DNA from: Pseudobacteroides cellulosolvens ATCC 35603 = DSM 2933
GTDB taxonomy: Bacteria > Bacillota > Clostridia > Acetivibrionales > DSM-2933
Direction of reading: 5' to 3'
Length of the DNA stretch: 64,000 nucleotides
Assembly (NCBI RefSeq): GCF_001262605.1
Contig: NZ_LGTC01000001.1
Coordinates: 4,722,001-4,786,000 of the forward strand
This document shows, piece by piece, positions 35,424-43,465 of the stretch. The notes beneath the pieces were generated by a model. That model saw only the letters and a list, made by a program, of their open reading frames with translations, was not told where the DNA came from and ran no database searches. Numbering within the stretch: position 1 is the first letter of the stretch; every line of letters starts with the position of its first letter. The translations under genes and the position numbers were made by a program.

Positions 35424-35520
35424 TTAAAAGTGGTTAATCTCTTACATTTGTCTGTCGCAAATCCCGTTGAACCGTTCGTTATTTGCTCCGCCAAATGTAA
35501 GATTAATAACACTTTTAATA
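35424..35520. repeat. Palindromic repeat family A, copy 2
   Basis: Nearly identical to 7330-7431. The arms ATTAAAAGTG..TTAATCT and AGATTAAT..CACTTTTAAT enclose CTTACATTTG and CAAATGTAAG, a better-preserved palindrome than copy 1. It lies in the gap between the SigY-like island and the anfO-like promoter. Confidence 0.85.
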
Positions 35521-35533
35521 TATAAAATTTATC

Positions 35534-35562
35534 TTGCACATCAATACACAAAATAATATAAT
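35534..35562 (+). promoter_or_regulatory. Sigma-A-type promoter of the AnfO-like pair
   Basis: TTGCAC, 17 bases, TATAAT. It predicts transcription starting near 35569 and a leader of about 140 bases before the anfO-like start. Confidence 0.65.
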
Positions 35563-35622
35563 TATATATACAAATTAATTTTTTAAAGCATAGAATAGTT
35601 ATAATCATATTTATGAATATTT

Positions 35623-35683
35623 AGGCCACGAAGCCTCTTGATTGGCAAGTCTTATTTAGGACTACCAATTAGAGGCTTTTATT
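35623..35683 (+). promoter_or_regulatory. Attenuator-like leader: small hairpin overlapping a strong terminator
   Basis: AGGC-CACGAA-GCCT (35623-35636) shares its 3' arm with a long terminator stem: AAGCCTCT/AGAGGCTT, ATTGG/CCAAT and AGTC/GACT stacked between 35631 and 35678, followed by TTATTTATTTT. The two folds exclude each other. The terminator ends just before the ribosome site of the AnfO-like gene, so full transcripts need read-through. This is the layout of a riboswitch or attenuator; no known class was recognised. Confidence 0.6.
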
Positions 35684-35707
35684 TATTTTAAAATGGAGGG
35701 AATCAAA

Positions 35708-36343
35708 ATGTCACTTAAAATAGCTGTTTTCCTTAATGAAGAAAATAAAACAACTTCAGTTTTCAACCCAAGCATAGTCAAAGTTTTTCAAAAAAAAGAA
35801 GAGAAATGGATAACAGATAAACAATTTTGTATTTTTCTGGATATGAAAAAAGGTATTTCCGCTTTTAGAGAACAGCTTGTAACCTTTATAAATCTTATAA
35901 AGGATGTCAAGGTTGTAGTAGCCAGAGAGATTTCCGGAATACCTTACAACATTATGGACAAGGAAGGATTTGATATATGCGAAAACAATGAATTCTCAGA
36001 ATCACTTTTAGAAAGTATTCTTGAAGCCAAAAATACTGATATAGCATGCTGCTGTATTGATAATACTGAAGATATTGATACCGCACCTGTTGAAAATAAA
36101 ATTTCTGGAAATTACTTTTTTGATCTCCAAAAGCTTTTAGCCAAAAAAACGTCACTGACTTCTAAACAGGCACTTCTTCCATTTCTTAAAACTACAACTT
36201 TTCATGAGTTGGAAGTTATATGCAGCCATGTTCCTCCATGGTTTGAGGTAGAATTTAAGAAGCTTAATCTAAATCATGAAGTAATAAAGCTTTCGGAAAA
36301 CAAATATAAAGTAATAATAGCCAAAAAAACCTGCAATGAATAG
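35708..36343 (+). CDS. AnfO-family protein (Fe-only nitrogenase accessory-like)
   Basis: A 211-aa protein resembling the AnfO family, named for a protein encoded with the iron-only nitrogenase. The N-terminus (LKIAVFLNEENKTTSVFNPS), an Ile/Val-Lys-Val-Phe segment, and VVVAREISGIPYNIMDKEGF near residues 80-99 follow the family pattern. The biochemical function of the family is not established. I chose ATG 35708 because GGAGGG lies 6 bases upstream; ATG 35693 is inside the ribosome site. No nitrogenase genes are in the window. It is followed by a partner gene 11 bases downstream. Confidence 0.7.
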   Translation: MSLKIAVFLNEENKTTSVFNPSIVKVFQKKEEKWITDKQFCIFLDMKKGISAFREQLVTFINLIKDVKVVVAREISGIPYNIMDKEGFDICENNEFSESLLESILEAKNTDIACCCIDNTEDIDTAPVENKISGNYFFDLQKLLAKKTSLTSKQALLPFLKTTTFHELEVICSHVPPWFEVEFKKLNLNHEVIKLSENKYKVIIAKKTCNE

Positions 36344-36354
36344 AGGTGATAGTT

Positions 36355-37323
36355 GTGAAGATGTCATTAACCACAAAGTATGGTATATTAAATGGGCTTT
36401 CAAGATGTGAATTTTATGACTGCGGAAGCATAAGAGAATGTACTCTGAATTCATTTAATCAAATACCCACAAATTACGGTGTTTTATTAGCACAGTACGA
36501 TGATAGCAACCCCAGAAAAAAGTTTACAAAATCCATGTCCTTTTATGAAAGCGGAGCACTAAAAACCATTGCTCTAGAGGAGCAAACCCTGATAAGAACC
36601 CCTGCAGGTACTTTTACTGCTGAACTTATAAGTTTCTATGAAAGCGGAGCCATAAAACGTTTATTTCCTTTAAACGGAAAGATAACAGGATATTGGAGTG
36701 AGGATGATGAGTATAAAATGGCCTCTGAACTCACTCTGAAAATAGGTAATGAAACAATAAAAACAAAGGCCATATCTATCTATTTCTATGAGTCAGGTGC
36801 AATTAAAGGTCTGACATTGTGGCCTCAAGATCGGTTAAAAGTTTCAATTCCATCAGGTAAAACAATATATGCACGAATAGGCAGCACATTCTATAGTGAT
36901 GGATCAATAAAGTCATTAGAACCTTATATTCCCGTTGGTGTAGATACACCAATCGGCAAACTAGAAGCATTTAACGCATCTGCAATTGGTATAAACGGAG
37001 ATACAAATTCGCTAAGATTTGACACCAGCGGCAAAGTCATACACCTTATGACATCAACCGATAAAATTACAGTAACTGTCCCAAGTGGAACTGATACATC
37101 TTACCAACCAAGACTTGTTCCAAACCCTTTAATTCCGGATAAAAAGGAGATTAGTCCATTAACTGTTGAATTTAAAGGAAACCAAGTAATTTTCAATAAT
37201 AGTGCAAGATATGATATAGATAAGCATTCCTTCGAGGTTAGTCCCAGCTTTTTTACAGATTATGCAAGTAGCTGCGGAGACTGTGGTTCATGTAAAGCTT
37301 ATAGCTCATGCACTTTACCATAA
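36355..37323 (+). CDS. FYESGA-repeat protein with C-terminal cysteine cluster
   Basis: A protein of about 322 aa with MORN/YwqK-like repeats: FYDCGSIRECTL, FYESGALKTI, FYESGAIKRL, FYESGAIKGL and FYSDGSIKSL, spaced about 35-55 residues apart. The tail ends SSCGDCGSCKAYSSC, a C-x2-C-x2-C-x5-C cluster that could hold metal or an Fe-S centre. No signal peptide is seen, so it is probably cytoplasmic. I prefer GTG 36355 (6 bases after AGAGGTG); ATG 36361 is the alternative. It is co-transcribed with the AnfO-like gene. Function unknown. Confidence 0.7.
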   Translation: MKMSLTTKYGILNGLSRCEFYDCGSIRECTLNSFNQIPTNYGVLLAQYDDSNPRKKFTKSMSFYESGALKTIALEEQTLIRTPAGTFTAELISFYESGAIKRLFPLNGKITGYWSEDDEYKMASELTLKIGNETIKTKAISIYFYESGAIKGLTLWPQDRLKVSIPSGKTIYARIGSTFYSDGSIKSLEPYIPVGVDTPIGKLEAFNASAIGINGDTNSLRFDTSGKVIHLMTSTDKITVTVPSGTDTSYQPRLVPNPLIPDKKEISPLTVEFKGNQVIFNNSARYDIDKHSFEVSPSFFTDYASSCGDCGSCKAYSSCTLP

Positions 37324-37378
37324 CATATAAACAACCATATAAACAGATCATTAAAAGCTTGATTTTAAGCCATTTAAG

Positions 37379-37438
37379 TCATGATCAAAAAATTACTTCC
37401 GCTATAAATTTGGCACAGCGGAAGTAATTTTTCATTCA
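37379..37438. repeat. Repeat family C, shortened inverted copy
   Basis: GTCATGATCAAAAAATTACTTCCGCT pairs with AGCGGAAGTAATTTTTCAT. It is the reverse of the copy at 25616-25711 but lacks the inner GTGTTGAC stem. It sits between two convergent genes and could also terminate transcription. Confidence 0.75.
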
Positions 37439-37518
37439 TCCCTTAGTAAGTTACACCTGTAAAAGCATCAAAACTTCAGGGTCTTCAAATCAAGCCCTTT
37501 TATTAATACCTTAATGCC

Positions 37519-39492
37519 TTAATCATCTGTAGACTTGTTAAAATTATTTGCAGCAATCATTATGTCCTTAAGATTTATACATCCGTCATTATCCAAATCA
37601 CACGCTTTATCAGCACTCTCATTGTCTACCTGCTTTGCAAACCTTTTTACAAATTCCATTATATCTGCTAAATTTATAATTCCATCCTTTATAATTTCAC
37701 CGCCATACATTATAATAGGTCCATTATTAACACTTAGCCTTATATCGTCAGATACAACGACATTTTTAATTTTTCTTATCAAATAACCATCCTTGCTTAT
37801 AACAAAAGTGTAGCTTTTTGAATTGTCAGGAGCCATTGGAATCACAAAATTTCCTTGAGAGTTAGTGAAAGTGCTTATTTCCGTTCCTTCTATCTCAACC
37901 TTAAAATCTCTTAAAACATTATAGCTGCTAGCCTCAAAGTTTGTATTTATTGTTCCCGTCACTTTCTTACTTATATCTTTTAAGAACATGTTCAGGTTTA
38001 CCAATTCTCCTGGTGTTAGATGTACTTTCACTTTTTCTGACTTTATGTACTCATGCTCAAATGATTTTATTTCCATATAATAATCTCCCTCTGGAAATCC
38101 ACCAAGGTTAAATGTTCCAGCAGTCTGGCATAGACTTTTTTCAACCCTTCCATCTACATTTTTTAAGCTAACATCGATAAAGTAATTTTCTTCAACTGTC
38201 AGCACCATTCCATCGGTATTATAGACACATACTCTAATTTGAGGTTTTGAAAGGTTAATATCCTTTACAGCTATACCACTTTTTTCATCAAGTCTAATTC
38301 TAGTTTCCACACTGTCAGTATAAGGTGAATAAAAGACATCATTATTTATTGCCTTCAATATATAATCACCCGTTGGAACTCCACCTATTCTATAACTGCC
38401 GTCTCTATTTACCGATACCTTATTTTGCAGTTTATGAGGTGCTTCAGTAGATCTTAATTCCACCTCAATTCCAGCCACATTATCTCCAAGACTTTTTCCA
38501 TCCGGACTTAATACCTTCCCTTCCAGCATTGGGCTTGTATATACCAAATCCTGAACTACAGTTTTATCAGGGGATAAGTGAACTACTACAGGCTCTGATG
38601 CAGCATATGGATTATCATCTCCCATAGGTATCAGCCTGCATATATAATCCCCTTCATCCGGAAGAAGTCCAAAGTTGTAATATCCCTCCATTCCTCCGGT
38701 TTGATACTGCCCGAAAGTATTTTCCCCAACCTTGTCAAAATAGATAAGTGAATAAGCATATCCCTCAGGCTTATATAATGTACCGTCAGGTTTAAGTATT
38801 CTTCCTGTGGCATTAGCTCTCCCAAGGGAAATGTCTTTAGTTACCTTGTTCCCTTTTTGGAAATCTATATTAATTATTTCTGAGTACAAATATTTACAAT
38901 CTCCACGGGCAATTGCTTTTAAATAATATTCACCAGAAGGCAATCCCCCTCCAAAATTAAAACATCCATCATTTGATACGGTTATAAGTCTGCGAAAATC
39001 CTGATTAGCGGTGCATCCAAGTTCAACGTCTACATATGTCTCCTTAAAGATTTCCAAAGGTGTACCTTCTTTAGTTAAAACTCTGCCGGATATTTCAGGA
39101 TAAGACAATTTTAAATCCTTATTGTATTTTTGCCCCGAAGTAACCTGTATTGGATCTGGCAGTGAATTGACATATGGAATATTTTTACCCTCTATCAATA
39201 CTACAAGCTCATATTCCCCACTGGCTAATTCATATGCTAATTCATATGTACCGTCTTCATTTACTGGCACCTGTGTTAAGCCATATTCAGAGTTGGAATT
39301 GAAGTACTTTAGTCTAACACCTAAATATGTTCCTTCTTGCATTTCAAACGACATTCCATCAGGCTTTAGAATTCTGCCTGATATTATTGTCTGTTCCGAG
39401 ATTTGATTCTCCTCAGCATAAGCATTCTGAGTAATACCCAATAATCCTGTCAAAAAAACAAATACAACAACAGCAATAAGTGTCTTTCTCAT
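37519..39492 (-). CDS. Secreted dockerin protein with multiple carboxypeptidase-regulatory-like repeats
   Basis: A 657-aa cellulosome-associated protein. It has a signal peptide (about residues 1-26), then roughly five beta-sandwich repeats of 80-100 aa marked by (S/T)GR(I/V)L..DG and GDY.L segments, a CarboxypepD_reg-like domain (about 510-590) and a C-terminal type I dockerin (about 598-652). The second dockerin loop is canonical (DLDNDGCINLKD); the first (EIIKDGIINLAD) lacks the usual Asp/Asn at positions 1 and 3. The dockerin would plug it into a scaffoldin cohesin outside the cell. No catalytic domain is seen, so the role may be structural or binding. Confidence 0.88.
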   Translation of the reverse strand: MRKTLIAVVVFVFLTGLLGITQNAYAEENQISEQTIISGRILKPDGMSFEMQEGTYLGVRLKYFNSNSEYGLTQVPVNEDGTYELAYELASGEYELVVLIEGKNIPYVNSLPDPIQVTSGQKYNKDLKLSYPEISGRVLTKEGTPLEIFKETYVDVELGCTANQDFRRLITVSNDGCFNFGGGLPSGEYYLKAIARGDCKYLYSEIINIDFQKGNKVTKDISLGRANATGRILKPDGTLYKPEGYAYSLIYFDKVGENTFGQYQTGGMEGYYNFGLLPDEGDYICRLIPMGDDNPYAASEPVVVHLSPDKTVVQDLVYTSPMLEGKVLSPDGKSLGDNVAGIEVELRSTEAPHKLQNKVSVNRDGSYRIGGVPTGDYILKAINNDVFYSPYTDSVETRIRLDEKSGIAVKDINLSKPQIRVCVYNTDGMVLTVEENYFIDVSLKNVDGRVEKSLCQTAGTFNLGGFPEGDYYMEIKSFEHEYIKSEKVKVHLTPGELVNLNMFLKDISKKVTGTINTNFEASSYNVLRDFKVEIEGTEISTFTNSQGNFVIPMAPDNSKSYTFVISKDGYLIRKIKNVVVSDDIRLSVNNGPIIMYGGEIIKDGIINLADIMEFVKRFAKQVDNESADKACDLDNDGCINLKDIMIAANNFNKSTDD

Positions 39493-39712
39493 AGCGTTTA
39501 CCCCCTAAATATTTTTAAACTTGTAATACTTTGTTAACACTTTAAGTGTATATCATTTTGGTCGATTTGTACAGTATGTATTACTCTTTTATATTTATAA
39601 TTATAATATGTTGAGTAAGCGAAATTTTTATGGAAGTATTCATCAGAAAATATAAATAAATCAAGACAATTAATGGACTGAAATGGATACAATCTGATAA
39701 AATTGAAATATG

Positions 39713-39975
39713 AAGATGCCGATATAGAACAATGCATGATCGCTAGGGGCGGATTAGTGATTCACGAAGCAAGGTCTCTGGGAAAGAGCATTAAGTATGC
39801 CGCCCACACCGCACCGGCTAAGTGCAAGCACCCGACTTGGGTTCACTGGGCACTGAAAGTGCCGACGATGAAGAAGGACTATGTAGGTCCAGTTCACCCA
39901 GCGTCTTAAGCCATTGCGGCGTTGTTCAAGCCGACGAAAGATGACGCACTAGACCGCACGTCCTGCACGGGATTT
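39713..39975 (+). ncRNA. GC-rich structured RNA of unknown class
   Basis: About 260 bases at roughly 54% GC in a 36% GC setting, with many stems. GGGCGG (747-752) pairs CCGCCC (800-805). CTCT-GGGAA-AGAG forms at 776-788. GGCAC-TGAAA-GTGCC forms at 849-863. TGGG-TTCA-CTGG (838-849) can pair with CCAG-TTCA-CCCA (889-900), leaving a symmetric TTCA/TTCA internal loop. GCGTC (901-905) pairs GACGC (943-947) around CGGC/GCCG (positions given +39000). Strand is assigned from a possible end stem near 39951-39985 and T5 at 39987. An open frame across it has no ribosome site. A large clostridial ncRNA such as the raiA motif is one option, unverified. Confidence 0.6.
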
Positions 39976-40035
39976 ATTTGGGTTTACTTTTTAGTTATAA
40001 TAAAACAGCCATTTATTAAAGATTAGGAGATGAGT

Positions 40036-40491
40036 ATGAAGCGATTAGGTTCAATATTGTTACTTGCAATTGTAATGACTTTACTCCTTGTTTTTGGAGG
40101 TTGCAAGCATAAATCAGAAGAAAAAACTTACATTATAGGATCATCAAATGATTTGATACATGCTCTTGAAGATAAAAACTACAAGATTGAATATATAAAA
40201 CCCCATAAAGATGAAGTAGCTCACTCATTTTTTTCGGTTTATGCAAAGCGAATAAAAGTGGATGGGGAAATGTTAGCAATATATGAATTTGAGAATTCTG
40301 ATGTTGCAGAATCACAAGCAAATACGATATCGAAGGATGGATACAGCATTGGTAATGCTCTAATCAGTTGGGTTGATAAACCACACTTTTTTAAGAAGGA
40401 AAAAACAATTGTTGAGTATATTGGTAGTAAAAAATCATTGATAAAGGACCTAGAGGCTATTCTAGGTAAATCCCTTACAGAGCAAGAGTAA
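40036..40491 (+). CDS. Small lipoprotein of unknown function
   Basis: A 151-aa predicted lipoprotein. The signal peptide MKRLGSILLLAIVMTLLLVF ends in a GGC lipobox, with Cys near residue 23. The mature part is charged and alternates helix and strand, with ENSDVAESQANTISKDGY near the middle and a C-terminal SLIKDLEAILGKSL. AGGAGA lies 6-7 bases before ATG 40036; the ATG at 40030 is too close to it. It lies about 60 bases after the structured RNA, in the same orientation. I do not recognise the family. Confidence 0.72.
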   Translation: MKRLGSILLLAIVMTLLLVFGGCKHKSEEKTYIIGSSNDLIHALEDKNYKIEYIKPHKDEVAHSFFSVYAKRIKVDGEMLAIYEFENSDVAESQANTISKDGYSIGNALISWVDKPHFFKKEKTIVEYIGSKKSLIKDLEAILGKSLTEQE

Positions 40492-40622
40492 GGAAGCATC
40501 ATCCATCACAGAACAACAGGTATGCACATCTGTGTGCCGATTTTGAAAGCAAGTCTTTGAAGATTTAGTTAATAGGTACTTTTGTTTTATTACTTTGTAT
40601 TTGGTTTTCTATTACACTAAAT

Positions 40623-41384
40623 CTAAAATAGTGATTTCAATATAATGTCCTTATATTTGAGAAATTCGTTAGATAAAAGCATTTCTCTTGTTCTTGGTCT
40701 TGGAAATTCTATATCTACAGTTTTTATAGTAGAGGCAGGCCTATCAGATAAAACATACACTCTATCTGATAGAAAAATTGCCTCTTCAATGTCGTGTGTT
40801 ATAAAGAGCACACTTTTTTTATGCTCGCTTAATACCTTTAGAAGCCATTCCTGCATGTTCATACGAGTAATTTCATCTAGGGCTCCGAAGGGCTCATCAA
40901 GAAGCATTATATCATTTTTCATCAAAAAAGTCCGAAGCAAACCGGCTCTCTGCCTCATTCCGCCAGATATTTCCGAAGGATAAAAGTTTTCAAAACCTTC
41001 AAGACCGAATTCCTTTATCAGGTTTCTAACTCCAAGGCTTTCAGCACTATTAAGTTTACCATTTATTTCAAGAGGCAGGATAATGTTTTTGTATACTGTT
41101 CGCCATGGCATAAGAAGATCCTTTTGAGGCATATAGCAAAATTGACTTGAAGAATTACTTGTGGTTTTTCCATTTATAAGTATATCTCCAGAAAAATCTT
41201 CTTCCAGACCCGCAAGGATTCTAAGTATAGTGCTCTTACCACAGCCACTTGGGCCTATCAGTGATACAAACTCATTCTCACACAGAACCAAGTTTATATC
41301 CCTTAAGACCTCAAGTGTTTCTTTATTTCGTATAAATATTTTTTTTAAGTTTTTGATTTCAATTTTAGTGTTCATTTTCAACAT
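40623..41384 (-). CDS. ABC transporter ATP-binding protein for a thiamine precursor (ThiZ-like)
   Basis: A 253-aa nitrate/sulfonate/taurine-type ATPase: GPSGCGKST (Walker A), ISGGMRQRAGLLR (signature), MLLDEPFGALD (Walker B) and the HDIEEA switch. It powers uptake through the permease at 42425-43186. It follows the binding-protein gene by 3 bases. An in-frame ATG at 41375 is an alternative start. Control by the TPP riboswitch at the head of the operon indicates a thiamine-related substrate. Confidence 0.9.
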   Translation of the reverse strand: MLKMNTKIEIKNLKKIFIRNKETLEVLRDINLVLCENEFVSLIGPSGCGKSTILRILAGLEEDFSGDILINGKTTSNSSSQFCYMPQKDLLMPWRTVYKNIILPLEINGKLNSAESLGVRNLIKEFGLEGFENFYPSEISGGMRQRAGLLRTFLMKNDIMLLDEPFGALDEITRMNMQEWLLKVLSEHKKSVLFITHDIEEAIFLSDRVYVLSDRPASTIKTVDIEFPRPRTREMLLSNEFLKYKDIILKSLF

Positions 41385-41387
41385 GCC

Positions 41388-42419
41388 TTATTTTCCTGTC
41401 CCCAAAAAATCATTTGTAAATGCTTTTTCAACATCAATTTCAGAATCGATAAATTTGTTTTCATAAAGCCACTTCATATATTTTTCCCAAACTTCTTTCT
41501 TTTGCATGCCCCAATAAGGTGCATCATCCTTATATTTTGATGCAAGATATTTCTGGCTTTTCATTACAAGCTCTTTATTTAGCTCAGGTGCTAGTTGGAG
41601 CAAGTATTCTGCTGCTGCATCAGGATTTGAAATAGTAAACTGATAGCCTTTTTGGACAGCTCTCATGAATTTTTCAACAAGAGCACGATTGTTATTTATG
41701 TTGTCTTCATTTGTAACAATTACGGGAGTATAGTAGTCAAAAACGTCGGAAAGTTCCCTAAGTGGGATATAGTTTATCTCAGCTCCCTTATTTAAGGCAT
41801 TGGTATAGTCCCATCCCTCAAATATCCAAGCAAAATCAATTTGTCCTGACTCGCTTGCCTGAAGGAAATCTGTTGTTCCTGTTGTAAGTATTTTAACCTT
41901 TTCAGGATTTCCGCCCGCAGCTTTGACAGCTTGTTTTACCATTGCAGCTTCAACTTCAGAACCCCAGCCACCATATTTCTTGCCTTCAAAATCCTTTGGT
42001 GAAGTGATTCCTTTGCTTTTTAAGGAACCAAATCCTGATGTGTTATGCTGTATTACAGCAGCAAGTGATACTAAAGGTATACCTGAAGCTCGTGCAAAGG
42101 TAACACCTTCCTGGTAGCTTATTCCAAACTGTGCAGTGTTGGTAGCTACAAGCTGATCGGCTGAAGATTCGCCAGGCTGAATTATAGAAACATCCAAACC
42201 TTCTTCTTCAAAATAGCCTTTTACTTTAGCAGCATAAATTCCTGTATGGTTTGTATTGGGAGTCCAATCAAGTACAAAGCTAACCTTCTGAAGTTCAGAA
42301 CTGCCTTTAGATGCCGGAAGGGTTTCTTTTGGGGCTTCAGTTCTTTTTGTACCGCAGCCGGCAGTAACCATAGTAAAAATAATTGCCAGGCACAGTAATA
42401 CAAGTATGTTTTTTTTCAT
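41388..42419 (-). CDS. Thiamine-precursor-binding lipoprotein (ThiY, NMT1/THI5-like)
   Basis: The substrate-binding protein of the ThiXYZ-type importer. The signal peptide ends in a VTAGC lipobox. The mature protein begins with VLDWTPNTNHTGIYAAKVKG, the hallmark of NMT1/THI5-like pyrimidine-binding proteins. In Bacillus relatives ThiY binds N-formyl-aminomethyl-pyrimidine (family knowledge). I start it at ATG 42419 (MKKNILVLL), with AAAGG about 9 bases upstream and 5 bases after the permease stop; longer frames overlap the permease. About 343 aa. Confidence 0.9.
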   Translation of the reverse strand: MKKNILVLLCLAIIFTMVTAGCGTKRTEAPKETLPASKGSSELQKVSFVLDWTPNTNHTGIYAAKVKGYFEEEGLDVSIIQPGESSADQLVATNTAQFGISYQEGVTFARASGIPLVSLAAVIQHNTSGFGSLKSKGITSPKDFEGKKYGGWGSEVEAAMVKQAVKAAGGNPEKVKILTTGTTDFLQASESGQIDFAWIFEGWDYTNALNKGAEINYIPLRELSDVFDYYTPVIVTNEDNINNNRALVEKFMRAVQKGYQFTISNPDAAAEYLLQLAPELNKELVMKSQKYLASKYKDDAPYWGMQKKEVWEKYMKWLYENKFIDSEIDVEKAFTNDFLGTGK

Positions 42420-42424
42420 GTTAT

Positions 42425-43186
42425 TCATCCTTTCAAATTCCATTTAATAACTCTTTTCTCTATTATGCTTATAATCACAAATAATAAGAGGCTAAAAGCA
42501 GAAATAAGTACAATATCTGCAAACATTGCAGCAGTCTTAAAAGACTTCATAGAACGCGTAAGAAAAATACCAAGTCCGCTTTCAGCTCCTGTCCACTCAG
42601 ACATTACAGCCCCCATAACAGTATACGCAGCTGCAATTTTAAGCCCTGAAAAGAAGTAAACCAATGCTGTAGGCAGCTTTAATTTTGTGAATATCTGGAG
42701 TTTGCTGGCATTCATACATTTAAGTAATTCCTCGAGGTCCTTGTCATGTGAATTCAGCCCTTCGGTCAAGTTTAGGGCTACCGGGAAAAAAACCACCAAA
42801 ACACATATAATTAGTTTTGATACAATACCTATTCCAAACCATATTGTAATCAATGGAGCAATTGCAATAATGGGCACCGTTTGCGAAAGAACCATAAAAG
42901 GGTAAAAAATATTGCGGAAAACTTTCAGACTACTCATTATAACAGAAAGCAAGACCGCCAATATTATACCCAATACGAAGCCTATGACAGCCTCTGTTAA
43001 TGTTGTCAATGAATGGTACAGCAAAAGATCGCTGGATTTTATAAACTCATTCAGAATGGCTGAAGGAGATGGGAGTATGTATTCTTTTATGTTATTTGCC
43101 TTTGTTACTATTTCCCATACGATAATAAAAACAATAAATGCTATCACTGGATAAAAAGGATTATCTGTATTTCGAAATCTTTTCAT
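42425..43186 (-). CDS. ABC transporter permease (ThiX-like)
   Basis: A 253-aa permease of the nitrate/taurine/thiamine-precursor type with six membrane helices and the EAA-like loop (LTEGLNSHDKDLEELLKCMNA, then a KLKLPTALVYFFSGLKIAA segment). Its start overlaps the end of the thiamine-binding-protein gene by 26 bases, a sign of translational coupling. It forms the importer with the ThiY- and ThiZ-like subunits. Confidence 0.9.
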   Translation of the reverse strand: MKRFRNTDNPFYPVIAFIVFIIVWEIVTKANNIKEYILPSPSAILNEFIKSSDLLLYHSLTTLTEAVIGFVLGIILAVLLSVIMSSLKVFRNIFYPFMVLSQTVPIIAIAPLITIWFGIGIVSKLIICVLVVFFPVALNLTEGLNSHDKDLEELLKCMNASKLQIFTKLKLPTALVYFFSGLKIAAAYTVMGAVMSEWTGAESGLGIFLTRSMKSFKTAAMFADIVLISAFSLLLFVIISIIEKRVIKWNLKG

Positions 43187-43448
43187 CCATGGTCACGCCT
43201 TCCTTTTTGTAATCAATTTTAACTACAGAACAAACTCTGCTTGCACCTTCAGACACACAAATATCTTGTGCCTTCTTGACAATTTCCATAAGAAAATCAA
43301 GCTCACCCTCCATTGTGGTCTCCATTGGTCCAACCTCATATTTGACACCACTTGTAGCTATCATTTCAATGACTTTATCCACAACAGAATAAATCTGATT
43401 TTCAGGCACATTTGGAATCACTTGAAGTGACACATTTACAATTGCCAT
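43161..43448 (-). CDS. Thiamine-binding protein (MTH1187/YkoF-like domain)
   Basis: A 95-aa cytoplasmic protein of the MTH1187/YkoF-type thiamine-binding fold (ferredoxin-like). Signs are VNVSLQVIPNVPENQIYSVVDK at the start and GPMETTMEGELDFLMEI near residues 40-56. It is the first gene of the TPP-riboswitch operon, ahead of the importer subunits. Its role may be to bind or buffer the imported pyrimidine or thiamine (inference). AAAGGGTGAT precedes the ATG. Confidence 0.88.
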   Translation of the reverse strand: MAIVNVSLQVIPNVPENQIYSVVDKVIEMIATSGVKYEVGPMETTMEGELDFLMEIVKKAQDICVSEGASRVCSVVKIDYKKEGVTMDEKISKYR

Positions 43449-43465
43449 AGTTTATCACCCTTTCT

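Noticed and set aside
39703..39909. 68-aa open frame over the GC-rich segment as a protein gene
   Set aside because: No ribosome site, no recognisable domain, and the same bases form multiple stable stems; better explained as structured RNA.
39713..39975. tmRNA, RNase P RNA, SRP RNA or group II intron at this site
   Set aside because: None of their hallmark sequences (tmRNA acceptor ends, RNase P conserved cores, SRP GGAA loop region, domain V) was found.
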